Assembly (NCBI GenBank): GCA_963942565.1
Contig: OZ012690.1
Location: 43,713,574 to 43,777,573, forward strand
From: Maea johnstoni
Taxonomy: Eukaryota > Annelida > Polychaeta > Spionida > Magelonidae
DNA: 64,000 nt
Direction of reading: 5' to 3'
Under the pieces are notes generated by a model, which had not been told where the DNA came from, did not search any database, and saw only the letters and a list, made by a program, of their open reading frames with translations. The stretch's first letter is position 1. Every line of letters starts with the position of its first letter. This document shows positions 52,465-64,000 of this stretch, one piece after another. A program made the position numbers and the translations under genes.

Positions 52465-53821
52465 GAAAATGTCACTTTTGCATATGGATAGTTGTGAATG
52501 TGTGAAATCCGAACTAGATTTATTTAATCTTCCTCCAACACAAACCAGCATAGAAGGAACTCGTTTTGAAAAGTACTATCCCTTGACATCACTTGATCGA
52601 GGAGGTCCTTTAGAATTCAAAATTCACACTGGTGATCGTGAATACATCGATCCTGATTATATCTTTTTGTATATGCAAACACGGATCTTAGATCAAGATG
52701 GTGATGAGCTGGAGGAAGATGCTGATCCAGAGGCAGCAATCCCTGACCAGTCTTTGGTATTCCCAATCAACTACTTCCATGCGACATGCTTCAAAAGTAT
52801 TGAGGTTCATTTGAATGGGAAAGCCGTTAGTGGAAATGATACTTTGTATCCTTATCGATCATATTTGGAGTGTCTTCTTTCATACAACTCTGATTCAAAA
52901 GAAGAGCATCTTAAAACTAGTTTGTTTTACAAAGACAAGGGAGAGTTAGATTCTTATTCTAAAGACCTTGACCTCACTGAAAAGACTCAAAACTCAGGGG
53001 CAACTGCCAGGTTGTTTATATCAAAATTAAGTAAAAGCTTTGAAACTTTGGGACGTTTACACAGTGAAATTTTCAGTCAAGGAAAACTCCTGTTAAACAA
53101 AGTTGAAATGAATATCAAATTACAAAGAGCTGATCAAAAGTTTTCTCTCATGGCCTTTGATGACACCTCTCGTTACAACATTACAATTGATAAAGCTGTA
53201 TTGTATGCAGCTCACAAAACAATTAGTGATAGTGTAAGAGAGGCTCATGAAATGGCTCTTTTAACGAGAAATGCCAAATATCCGATGAGAAAAATACAGA
53301 TGAAGTTTTTCACTAGAGGTGCTCAAAGAAGTGATCTCTCTGAACCTAATCTTGTGAATGGTATTCTTCCTCGAAGAATTGTTTTTGGTCTCGTTGATAG
53401 CAGTGGTTTCAATGGAAGTCTCCATCATAATCCTTTCAATTTTCAACATTTTGAAGTAAGACATATAATTCTAAGAAAAAATGGTCAGCCAGTTCCATTT
53501 CAAGATATTGATTTAGATTTTGAAAATGATCATTTCTTTGAGGGATACCTTTCACTTTTGCATGGTACAGGGAGATTATTCAAAAATATCAATCAAGGTA
53601 TACAGCCTTTGAAAGATTTCAAGAATGGGTATGCAATATATGCTTTTGATCTAACTCCAGATCATTCAGATAGTGGAAATTTTAATCTTATACAAGAGGG
53701 AAACATCAGTCTAGATATTAAACTTAATAAACCGCATAACACAGGAATTACAATTGTGTGTTATCTGGAATATGATTCTGTTCTAGAAATTGATAAGGAT
53801 CGTAACATCTATTATGAATAA
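52457..53821 (+). CDS. Polinton major capsid protein, right arm (454 aa)
   Basis: Double-jelly-roll capsid protein of the 'F54H12.2-like' family, same as the left copy at protein level. Together with the minor capsid protein, ATPase and protease, it gives each arm a full morphogenetic set. Confidence 0.9.
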   Translation: MNKKMSLLHMDSCECVKSELDLFNLPPTQTSIEGTRFEKYYPLTSLDRGGPLEFKIHTGDREYIDPDYIFLYMQTRILDQDGDELEEDADPEAAIPDQSLVFPINYFHATCFKSIEVHLNGKAVSGNDTLYPYRSYLECLLSYNSDSKEEHLKTSLFYKDKGELDSYSKDLDLTEKTQNSGATARLFISKLSKSFETLGRLHSEIFSQGKLLLNKVEMNIKLQRADQKFSLMAFDDTSRYNITIDKAVLYAAHKTISDSVREAHEMALLTRNAKYPMRKIQMKFFTRGAQRSDLSEPNLVNGILPRRIVFGLVDSSGFNGSLHHNPFNFQHFEVRHIILRKNGQPVPFQDIDLDFENDHFFEGYLSLLHGTGRLFKNINQGIQPLKDFKNGYAIYAFDLTPDHSDSGNFNLIQEGNISLDIKLNKPHNTGITIVCYLEYDSVLEIDKDRNIYYE

Positions 53822-54323
53822 TAAAGAAATAACACACATTCTTAAAAGTCATCCATATACCAGAAATGTATTCATGTCAACCCATGCGGCTGACACCTTG
53901 CCTACGGTACCAGGGAAAAGACCTTTGGCATATGTTGCAAATACTCATAAAAGAAATCAACCAGGTGAACACTGGGTTTGCTTTTATTTTCCTGTGAGTG
54001 GTCCTAGAGAATACTTTGATTCATATGGGTTTGAACCTACAACAAGCTTTGCTAAGTTTCTTGGTAGAGAATATTGGTACAACAAAAGGTTCCTGCAGTA
54101 TCCTTTGTCATCAAGTTGTGGGCAATATGTTATATTTTTCATTTTCATGAGAGCTCTAGGGCATTCCATGGAAACAATTCTAAAGCTTTTTAATGAACGT
54201 GATCTCCTAGCAAATGATCTTTTAATCAATACAATTGTGGAGCATAACTTCAATGTCGATTTAGATATATTTGATTCAGATTTTATCGGTAAGCAAATAG
54301 CTCATAGCTTCATGAAAAAATGA
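53790..54323 (+). CDS. Polinton adenain-like protease, right arm (177 aa)
   Basis: Triad His61, Asp77, Cys110 present. It differs from the left copy by two neighbouring residues near position 42, one of the few protein-level differences between arms. Overlaps the end of the major capsid gene. Confidence 0.88.
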   Translation: MIRIVTSIMNNKEITHILKSHPYTRNVFMSTHAADTLPTVPGKRPLAYVANTHKRNQPGEHWVCFYFPVSGPREYFDSYGFEPTTSFAKFLGREYWYNKRFLQYPLSSSCGQYVIFFIFMRALGHSMETILKLFNERDLLANDLLINTIVEHNFNVDLDIFDSDFIGKQIAHSFMKK

Positions 54324-54411
54324 ATGTTGACCTTCAAAACAAATAACGAACTTAAAACAAAAACTTCTGAGATTGATGTCCTGAGCTACTTGATAAGCCA
54401 CTTCAAGTAAC

Positions 54412-54966
54412 ATGATGAGCAATAAAGAAGAATCAAAGCCTTCAGGAACTAAGAGAGCCATTGGTGAATTAGAAGGGCCAACTAAAGATACCCTATCAGA
54501 AGGAGAAATAGAAAGTGATGATGATCAGTCTCCAGTTAAGCGGAGGGGAATGATTGCAGATATGGTACAAATGGTACTAGGAAAAAGGTTCTTGATAAAG
54601 AAATTAAATCGTCATGCCATAAAACCACGAAAAATATCTTCAAGAGTTGCAGGCTTCGATCTATTTGCTTTTGAAGCAGTCACGCTTGAACCTAACTCCA
54701 CAACAATTATTGATACAAAAATTGCCATGCAGATTCCAGTTGGCTATTATGGACACATAGTTGAGAACCCCGAGCTTGCTGCGAAACACAGTTTAGTAAC
54801 TTTAGGAGGTGTGGTAGATGCCAACTACAGAAGTGAGATTAAGGTTGTGCTGCGCAATCTCTCTGCTCACTCTGTAAACTTTCATCCAGGAAATCGTATT
54901 GCAAAAATTATCATTAAGAAAATTCATGATGCTCATGAGGTGGTTATTGTGCAAAAACTCGACTAA
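54412..54966 (+). CDS. Polinton dUTPase-fold protein A, right arm (184 aa)
   Basis: Same sequence as the left copy. dUTPase-like core preceded by a charged N-terminal region; follows the protease by about 90 bp. Confidence 0.8.
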   Translation: MMSNKEESKPSGTKRAIGELEGPTKDTLSEGEIESDDDQSPVKRRGMIADMVQMVLGKRFLIKKLNRHAIKPRKISSRVAGFDLFAFEAVTLEPNSTTIIDTKIAMQIPVGYYGHIVENPELAAKHSLVTLGGVVDANYRSEIKVVLRNLSAHSVNFHPGNRIAKIIIKKIHDAHEVVIVQKLD

Positions 54967-55127
54967 ATCAACAACAAAGGAATATGGATATTCACATAGG
55001 ACACATCAAGTTCAAGATTCATCAACTGTGCCACTGAATACTACAATTATGACATAACTATGTGCTGATTTGACAAACAAGTACATAAATAATGTGAGAT
55101 GCATGTTGTCAATCTTGATTATCACTG

Positions 55128-55787
55128 ATGACTAACTTCAATAACGCAACAGACCTTGTCAACATGGAACCTATGGGATCATACACAGATGAAATGAAAC
55201 AATTTGTGGACGCTGAAGGACTACACCAGTACAGTGCACAAACATGTGAAATGTTTGAAAGATTTTATGACACTGTCCAGGAGCAGATGACAGATGATAA
55301 AATTCTAGTTCAAAAACTCGCACCGTACGCAAAGGTTCCCAATAAAAGATCTATCACAGCTGCTGGATTTGATCTGTTTTCCTGTGAAGATATTTCAGTG
55401 AAACCACAATCTACTGTTACTATTGATACAAGCATTGCAATGCACATTCCACTTGGATACTGTGGCCGAATCGTTGAAACTTCAGAAGTTGCAGAAAAGC
55501 ATGGCTTAATCACACTTGGAGGAATGATTGATAATGATTATACAGAGGCAATTAGGATTGTTATTCACAATCTTAATAACCATACAGTTCCAATTGTAAG
55601 GGGCTGTAAAGTTGCTCAAATCATTATTGAAAGAATCTACGATGGACATGAGATTCAAGTTGTGAAGCATCTGACACCAAATGCACAACAAGTTTCCAAG
55701 GATGATCATTCAACACAGACTTTCATTTGGAGATGTCCAAGGCTTAGTCCAGGACCAATAACTATAAAATGGCGATGCCCTAGCTAG
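55128..55787 (+). CDS. Polinton dUTPase-fold protein B, right arm (219 aa)
   Basis: As in the left arm with a conservative Lys/Arg difference in the last core strand. The 3' end reads into the degenerate repeat. Gap to protein A is 161 bp. Confidence 0.8.
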   Translation: MTNFNNATDLVNMEPMGSYTDEMKQFVDAEGLHQYSAQTCEMFERFYDTVQEQMTDDKILVQKLAPYAKVPNKRSITAAGFDLFSCEDISVKPQSTVTIDTSIAMHIPLGYCGRIVETSEVAEKHGLITLGGMIDNDYTEAIRIVIHNLNNHTVPIVRGCKVAQIIIERIYDGHEIQVVKHLTPNAQQVSKDDHSTQTFIWRCPRLSPGPITIKWRCPS

Positions 55788-56907
55788 ACCTGGACCAAAG
55801 ACTTCAGAGGCACCATAGCCAATGCCCTGGGTCAATGACGCTTTAATTGTAATACCAGAGCTCATATAAAAGACCAATGACTCCTGCATGGCAATAGCCT
55901 AGACTTAGTCCTGTGCCCTAGCTTTGTCCAGGTCCAATATAATTTTCATTTATATATACTCTAATATGTAATCATTGAATTTTTGTAGGAGTTTGCATAT
56001 CTCTGTATAGTAACAATGCATGCTACAGAGATGCTTAAAATATATATATATATGTATGTATCAAATATAATCATATACATTAGGTTTATATATCCACTTT
56101 TAGATTTGCACTCAGCATCATTAGAATTGTATGATTTAGTTGATATGGAGAATATTTCCAAGTAGGTCAAAATTTCATAGTATTTTTTATCACTATATGA
56201 TTATACATGCTATAAAGATGATTGACAATTTTGATTAGAGCTATGATACACTTAAAGGGTTTACTTCTATATGTATTGTATATCACTATATCAAATATGT
56301 ATTACGTTTAAAGCTATAGCATTTATTAACGTTTATGATTAGCACTATTGTAAGCTTTTTAATTAGGTTTATATAGATGTATATCCATGTAGTTACGCTC
56401 AGACATGTATCAGACCAATCTAGAATTTTAGATATTAAAGTTAAACATTTACTTAGTATACATGAGATTGCTTTTCTATTTTGCCTTCTAGTTCAAATGT
56501 AATGTAGAGGTATAATGAATAAACTAGGAATAGGTTTATGTAGGTTTATGTGTGTACCAAACTGCATTTAAAGGTTTAGAGTACAGGTTATTAACATATG
56601 TGCTCATATTGTGCTAGAATGAGATCATGTTAGATGAGTTGCTTTCAAATAAATAGAGAAAATGTTAAGTGTTGTTACTGGTTTTGCTTTTCTACTTTTC
56701 CACCTGTGTTTGTCTTGGATACAAATGGTTTGTAGACATATTTTTTTATTTTATTGATTTACATTGGTATGTGATGAGGACTTTCATAACTCTATTTTGG
56801 TTATCAAACGAAATATAAATCTAGCATAACATAAATCCTAATATCGGGAATATGTGATAGGTGAAAAATAATGCTTTTCAAAGTATGATTAACAAGATAA
56901 TGTCAGT
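55788..56907. other. Polinton right-arm non-coding segment with degenerate repeats
   Basis: Mirror of 30252-31392. Degenerate repeat units at about 55728-55935 ('gccctagct', 'ggaccaa-gact'). The rest is AT-rich without a convincing frame. Confidence 0.5.
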
Positions 56908-57591
56908 ATGAACAGGCCTACTATTGTAATATCTTTGAATATTATACCTGAGATGAGGTTCAAGATACATCTTACTATGATCATGTCACTCAACTGGGGA
57001 GAATACGAACTTGACGGTTTACACTTCAACAATGTTGGATTACTAGTCAAACTACACAATAGAGTTGTCCATATAATTACCAAAGAAACAATTCACCATG
57101 CTTTGGAACAGATACCACTGTTCCGTCTCTACATCAACATGTATAACCAGCAATCCCCGCTGATACAAACAACTCCAGGATTTGTTGTGGTGGAACTACC
57201 AGACCATCTCTTCTCTTCAGAAGAATACTTTCTGCTTTATCACCACAATGGAGGCTATCTTCCGTTACCATATGGGAGAAAGTATTATGTGCAACTGGAT
57301 AGATTAATGCATGCAGTTGAATATCTTGGATTTTCTCGCATAAAGATGAATTATGATTTGCTGGATCTTTTATCGTCAGACTGTCTGAGGATCAAAAGGA
57401 AAAATAGATATGAAGGACTTTACATAGCATACTATATGACTAACTTCAGGTTATTTGCTAAGCAAGTTTTAACCTCCTTTGGATGCAGAAGATTCATATT
57501 CCCTGAGGAGCAGCCAACCTTTCAGATCTTTGTGAAACTTGTTCATAGTGAAGTAAAGAGGTCTCGCTTAGGATTTTTCAGGTGCTCTTGA
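56908..57591 (+). CDS. Polinton orphan protein next to terminus, right arm (227 aa)
   Basis: Same as the left copy; no domain recognised. About 200 bp separate it from the right terminal hairpin. Confidence 0.6.
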   Translation: MNRPTIVISLNIIPEMRFKIHLTMIMSLNWGEYELDGLHFNNVGLLVKLHNRVVHIITKETIHHALEQIPLFRLYINMYNQQSPLIQTTPGFVVVELPDHLFSSEEYFLLYHHNGGYLPLPYGRKYYVQLDRLMHAVEYLGFSRIKMNYDLLDLLSSDCLRIKRKNRYEGLYIAYYMTNFRLFAKQVLTSFGCRRFIFPEEQPTFQIFVKLVHSEVKRSRLGFFRCS

Positions 57592-57787
57592 ATGTGCTTT
57601 GAAAATGAACATTTTATGAATTGCATCAAAACGAATTGAGCATATTCAAAACTTTGCTCACACCTGTGAGGAAGGTACACTACATACATTGTACATGAAC
57701 GACTTATATCATTAAACATTACCAACAAAAATATTTGCTTTGCAGTACTTTGTGCACTATAAACATTTTAGACTTTTTCATATATCT

Positions 57788-57871
57788 TATAGACAGGGCA
57801 TTTCTAGAATTAATGGTTCTAGAAATGCATGCATTTCTGAACCTATCGGTTCTAGAAATGCCCTGTCTATA
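57788..57871. repeat. right terminal hairpin of the Polinton
   Basis: The 22-bp stem is perfect (57788-57809 with 57850-57871) and the inner GAAATGCATGCATTTC palindrome is kept. The loop arm on the outer side differs from the left hairpin at several bases, more than the rest of the arms do. Confidence 0.9.
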
Positions 57872-57878
57872 TACTACT

Positions 57879-57884
57879 CTATGG
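57879..57884. repeat. right target-site duplication CTATGG
   Basis: Identical to 29304-29309 and directly follows the element's terminal CT. Confidence 0.85.
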
Positions 57885-57905
57885 GGACAATAATTGAATC
57901 AGTTT

Positions 57906-57973
57906 TATCCTGCTTTTATTGACCATTCAGACTACAAAGTATCCTGCTTTTATTGACCATTCAGACTACAAAG
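57906..57973. repeat. two tandem 34-bp units
   Basis: The unit beginning TATCCTGCTTTTATTGACC is repeated exactly once in tandem just outside the Polinton. Recent simple duplication. Confidence 0.95.
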
Positions 57974-58094
57974 TATACATTTCCTTTAATCAATTTTGAG
58001 TGCAGACAGAGACTGGAAATTTCGATTATCGTCACCTTTTCTGCCATATTTGGGCTAATTCGTGACTAGACAGTCGTTTATGATAAGTATCCGG

Positions 58095-58150
58095 CGAAAT
58101 GCACCGCCAGGCTTAACCCCAAGTCACTGGCAACCTTCTCATGTTTTCTT
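58095..58150 (-). mobile_element. fragment of SINE family S1
   Basis: The reverse complement reads 'catgagaaggttgccagtga' and then 'cttgggg', matching the middle of the S1 SINEs at 17641 and 17959. Head and tail are absent. Confidence 0.55.
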
Positions 58151-58679
58151 TAAAATCTTCATACAAGACCATGAGTACTATCCAGAGCTGGCTGAATGGA
58201 TAATGACTGCCGAAGAGCACCTCCCAGCAGAGCGTAAAATGTGAGGGGTCAAAAAAAACGAAATAAGAATTTACGTAGTGATTGAAATTGAAGCTGCTCT
58301 GAACACCCGTCGACAGATTACCATCGACTATCACATATTTGGAGTAAAGGGGAATAATCTAATTTCTCCTTTTTGCTCTCCTTAAATTCATCTATTTAGC
58401 TATTTACTTTTTCCGGATCTTTGTTTAAAATAAAATAAATCCTCTGTTAAGTTTCTTGATATATTTCTTTTTAATCTCAACAGACACAGATGGCCCGACT
58501 AAGAAGATTAGGCTGTAGGCTGTATTTTTTTTAATTAAATGACTCTATATTTGCATTTATCATAACTCGACGAATGGTATAGCATGAACACCTTTCTAGG
58601 AGGAACTCTTAAACCTAACAGGAACATCAGTTTTCACTCAAATATCTCTCAAAATCTTCAGTAATAAACTTTTTACTGT
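58151..58679. other. non-coding, nothing recognised
   Basis: No supportable feature. Confidence 0.4.
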
Positions 58680-59340
58680 GGCTTATGGGGTTGATTTCTG
58701 AATAAAGGGTCATTTTGAGATTTTTTCTTATGTAAAGCCTGCACCCTTTTCCTCACAATCAGAGGAATATGAATGTCTAGGCAGGTACTAACAGATAGTA
58801 TTAAGAGACTAACGATTGCAGAAGCTCACATACGCTTGAACAAAAAAGTAACTATTTTGGTCCTTTTCCCTATGTTGAATTTCACTTAAAAAGATCGCTT
58901 CAATCATGCTTTTTGGTATCAAATGTTTTACTTTGCATAGTCATAGCTTATTTCGGAGGGAAGGGTATACATTTTTTTTAAATTCTGACTTTCTTCAAGA
59001 GTTATGAAAGTTGAAAATGCATCTTTTTCGCATTTTCAATAAGAATTCGGAAAAGAAATGGTTATAAAATTTGAACGGAGTACAACTTTTAAAAAATGTC
59101 CTTCACGCCGTATTGATCTTCCCTCTAGATTTGTGAAATTTGAAGAAACCCTGTCCATAACTCTGCAGAGGAGCCCCCTGCTACTTCTGTACTTATGTGA
59201 TACGTACTGTATTCCTCTTCAAAGACCTGTCAGGCAATGTATACTTTGTATAGGCTAAATCATCAAATAAAAACAGGGAAGAGGACAACCAAATCAAAGA
59301 GGTTGACCCAATAAACTGCCTGATGATGTGTTCAATTCAA
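58680..59340 (+). repeat. unclassified ~1-kb repeat family, copy 4
   Basis: 'gaatgtctaggcag' at 58770, 'atgttgaatttcact' at 58873 and 'caggcaatgtatactttgtataggctaaatc' near 59231 match copy 1 directly and copy 3 in reverse. This copy is not interrupted by other elements and best defines the family. A 66-codon frame inside shows no motif. Confidence 0.6.
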
Positions 59341-60099
59341 CATTTAATATACATTCGTTTATGTAGATATTTCGATATGCGTGTGGACACTCCAGATATG
59401 AACGGGTTAATAACGATACATCATATAATAATACAATTGTCATGCCAGAGATCTGAGGTATATTCTAACAGTTAAAAGCCAATGTCGAGGTTGCAAACAG
59501 TCCTATTATTAGTATTTGCTGATATTCCCTTTTGGTTGTATGTATGGATAAAAGGCTTCTTGCAATCGCAAAATCAAGTTTCTGCTAGGATAAACATACC
59601 ATGTACTATGTAGTAGCCGCTGATGTGTTCAAGCTTATGGTATTCTGATGTGTTGCATTTAGATGGCTATCCAATATCTATATTTTATCAAACGCTGCTT
59701 AGATTTTTAAAAAGTACATTCATCTACTTTTTCATTGTCTAATTTGCGTGTTTGCTTATTCATTTATTTACTAGTATTTATTTAATTTCTTATATATTTA
59801 TTCATCTATTCATTCTTTTTGTTATTATGGTGCGGGATTATTGGGGCCCGAGATGGATGCCTCAGCCCTTGATCATCTAGAACATACAGGTAGTCGCAAG
59901 ATGTTGATCCTTTTGGATCAATTCCTCTTTCAACATAGCTGTCAGTAAACGGTGATTTCTCAGGTAGACAGACAATGTGTGCACCCCAGATGAAAATGCG
60001 TTAAATTGATATTTCTCAGCGGAGTTGATAGATGTCTGTCCAAGTCAGAATTTGATTATTAAGGAAACCCAACGATCAGGGGGAAATCTCTGACTAACC
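59341..60099. other. non-coding, nothing recognised
   Basis: AT-rich. A TTTA-rich block near 59755-59815 may be the tail of a retroposon on the minus strand, but no body is recognised. Confidence 0.35.
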
Positions 60100-60229
60100 C
60101 CCACCCCATCCCAGTAACTGGTAGCTTTTTTTTTTTTTAATAAATCGGAATATGAACCTCAGATTTTGCGCAGTGGTGAGACACGGATAACAGGGGCCGT
60201 TGGTGTAGAAGTTCGCGTAATATATATAT

Positions 60230-60407
60230 AGTTTATTGACTTGTAGTTTCACTACAAAAATACTTGCGATGTCCTTGTGGTTAGAAAGTCCATACTTCTC
60301 CCTTTGCATTCTTAACCATTAGCACCCCGCAAGCACTAGTCAATGTTGTACCTATGTACTAGTATATGGACCACCTGTGTCTGAAATAAAGTATTGAATT
60401 GAATTGA
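60230..60407 (+). mobile_element. probable LINE 3' UTR fragment
   Basis: The stretch ends in 'tctgaaataaagtattgaattgaattgaa', a typical 3' end of Jockey/CR1-type LINEs with an (ATTGA)n-like tail. No coding part is left. Confidence 0.4.
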
Positions 60408-60541
60408 ACTATAGCGAAATCGTGTACCTAAAGGCTATGACCACAGGGCCATAGGCAGTGTTCTTTCCATGCCAAAATAAACAAGAGCGACGTCAATGTC
60501 GTCAAGCTGTCGATCCGTGTGTGTGTGGTTGCTTGGCCTTG

Positions 60542-60827
60542 TTATTTTTCCAACTTTTTAGTATTTCTAGTTTTTCGTGAGTTTTTGCGATTATTCTTTT
60601 TGTGTAAATCATTTATTTTTTTGATTTGGGGGAAGGGTGTCAGTTCTTTTGGTAGTTTATATATTTTTTTGTCATTGTCTGAATAATAAGTTTTGATTAC
60701 TCCCGGTATGGCTATGGCTTGAATACTAGTATTTGTGTATATATGGTCCAGCAAAGTTTTGCTTTTTGTTGTTGGTTCTTTAATGATTTGTTTAAAACGA
60801 AGATCTCTACCAATTCTTAGGACTGTA
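60542..60827 (-). mobile_element. LINE endonuclease fragment
   Basis: The minus-strand frame reads LRIGRDLRFKQIIKEPTTKSKTLLDHIYTN followed by 'GVIKTYYSDNDKKIYKL' (split here for brevity at residue 20 of each block). This matches the end of an apurinic-type endonuclease domain of non-LTR retrotransposons, where 'LLDHIYTN' precedes the catalytic SDH; here SDN. The reverse transcriptase is missing. Confidence 0.65.
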
Positions 60828-60830
60828 TAG

Positions 60831-62870
<2,040 letters not shown>

Positions 62871-63760
62871 CATTTGGAGGATGTATGTACCTTGGGTGAG
62901 GACACGTCACAGTTTGTCAAGTTCTATCTAAATTCCATGTATGTACAAAAGTTATAATCAGAAAATGTTCCATTAAAACACAGTTACTCCCATAAAATAT
63001 TTCATTAATTGTTCTCTGAACACATCTGAACATTTACATTTGAGTATCATTAAGTCAGGGTCTTTCCCGAGAGAAAGTACATCATACTGTTTGTCTGTAT
63101 CAAATCTGACCCTAGTGTTCTAGTTTGACAACTCTCATCCTGTGATTGAGAAGATAATCCTTCTCAGATTAATCTCTGCCTCCTAACCCCATAATCTCAC
63201 TGAACCCCATTATCTCAAGGGCACCATGACGCATATAAAACATGACACTTTTAACACTTTTTAAAAGAGAAAAAAGAGAAATATGAAATAAAATGACAAA
63301 AATGAACAGAGCATTTCAATCATTTTTGTTATGATCGTTATTGAAATAACATTCTCACACTTGCCATTTTCTTGCCAGTATGGGAAAGAATGGGGTGAGA
63401 AAGCATCCCTGATATTCACATGAATATGGAATATACAATGTCTAACCATATGTTCCTGTATCATTCATTGTGTTAACCCCTATATGTTAAATCCCTACCC
63501 CAAACATCCCATCAGGAAAGCTATGAGAAAACCAGGGGGGTACAGGCTAAAACAATACACCTATCCTAATACCAGAGTGTTCCATGTATGTTATGTCTTG
63601 TGTTATGACACTGCAGTATAAACTAATCAAACACAGATCAGTCCTATGAACTTTTACAATATGTACCTGCTGCACAGTGATGGATTGAGTTAGCATGGAG
63701 ATATACTCCCAATGCATCATGGGATTGCAGGGAGCAACTTTGCGTTAAGAGTAATAACCG
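62871..63760. other. non-coding, nothing recognised
   Basis: No exon or repeat boundary that I can support. Confidence 0.4.
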
Positions 63761-64000
63761 CAAAGGGTCTTAACCAGGATGTTGAAAATGCCGGTCTAAA
63801 ACAGCAATCATTAAATTACTGCTTGTTCAGATTTAACTACTCAGCTACCTGAAATCCTTATGCAAATTGCATTTAATAGCATGTTGTGACAAAAAGGGGA
63901 GTTTATACTTCAGCCATGTCTCAGAAGATGGTTTGTTTGGAAGAGATTTGGTTAATATCCCCAAATTTGAAAATCCTCCAAGGAAATATTTTTCTGTCTG
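63761..64000. mobile_element. hAT-like MITE, type A, cut by window end
   Basis: Starts CAAAGGGTCTTAACCAGGAT and follows the type A interior ('aaaacagcaat', 'agcatgttgtgacaaaaagg', 'tctcagaagatgg') in the sense of the copy at 4290. The window ends before the right terminus. Confidence 0.75.

Larger units (their letters stand above)
29310..57878. mobile_element. Polinton/Maverick inverted dimer (28.6-kb palindrome)
   Basis: Two outward-facing Polinton gene sets form mirror arms (29310-42871 and 44307-57878) around an unpaired 1.4-kb centre. Mirror coordinates add to 87178-87188 throughout, drifting by only a few bases plus about 20 in one non-coding segment, and the encoded proteins differ at only a handful of residues between arms. 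The ends read AGTAGTATATAGACAGGG and its inverse, and one CTATGG duplication frames the whole. Family-defining parts are present: polymerase B, DDE integrase with chromodomain, packaging ATPase, adenain-like protease, and major and minor capsid proteins. It looks near-whole and young, with about one break, in the left-arm polymerase. The mirrored part of the right arm starts inside the polymerase gene. Confidence 0.95.

Noticed and set aside
29310-57878. The palindrome as a pure sequencing artefact (missed-adapter inverted read)
   Set aside because: Such artefacts mirror everything up to the read's ends, including host flanks. Here symmetry stops exactly at the element termini, the outer flanks are different, a 6-bp duplication is present and the arms differ slightly. 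Read-level proof is still outside what I can see.

Overview
The window is a stretch of animal nuclear DNA, AT-rich and dense in transposons. The only host gene recognised is the start of a CBP/p300-type histone acetyltransferase gene on the minus strand: coding exon 1 at 13196-13283 and exon 2 at 12070-12779, with canonical splice sites. Its promoter-like region follows at about 13.3-13.9 kb. A single CBP/p300-like gene with large introns, tRNA-derived SINEs, CR1/L2-like LINE ends, a DIRS fossil, a THAP/Kolobok fragment and Polintons suggest a marine invertebrate (lophotrochozoan, hemichordate, echinoderm or lancelet). I cannot place it further from sequence alone.

The main object is a Polinton (Maverick, adintovirus-like) element at 29310-57878. 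It is not one copy but an inverted dimer. Two arms of about 13.6 kb (29310-42871 and 44307-57878) are near-identical mirror images around a 1.4 kb unpaired centre. The whole 28.6 kb palindrome is bounded by one 6-bp direct repeat, CTATGG (29304-29309 and 57879-57884), and starts with AG and ends with CT. It therefore looks as if the dimer was integrated as one unit. Each arm carries, from centre outward, protein-primed-type DNA polymerase B, a PC4-like protein, a Cys-rich mini-protein, a zinc-ribbon-like protein, a chromodomain integrase, a packaging ATPase, two small conserved proteins, minor capsid, a basic core-like protein, major capsid, an adenain-type protease, two dUTPase-fold proteins and an orphan protein next to the terminus. 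All genes point outward. Most frames are open. I see about one break, in the left-arm polymerase. Each terminus holds an 84-bp nested hairpin.

Left of the Polinton (1-29.3 kb): several hAT-like MITEs with CAGGG termini and 8-bp duplications (one nested in another MITE); a Kolobok-like remnant with a THAP domain and TTAA duplication (5424-6075); a 138-bp tandem repeat; the CBP/p300 exons; an unclassified 1-kb repeat family interrupted by a LINE and two SINEs (15.1-18.4 kb); a DIRS-like fossil (18.8-20.3 kb); a SINE with a 14-bp target duplication (21462-21733); a LINE end (22.2-22.7 kb); and a 3.6 kb foldback element whose two arms are each built of about six ~180-bp tandem units (22917-26554).

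Right of the Polinton (57.9-64 kb): non-coding DNA with another copy of the 1-kb family, two LINE fragments, a long (AT)n tract and the start of a further hAT-like MITE at the window edge.
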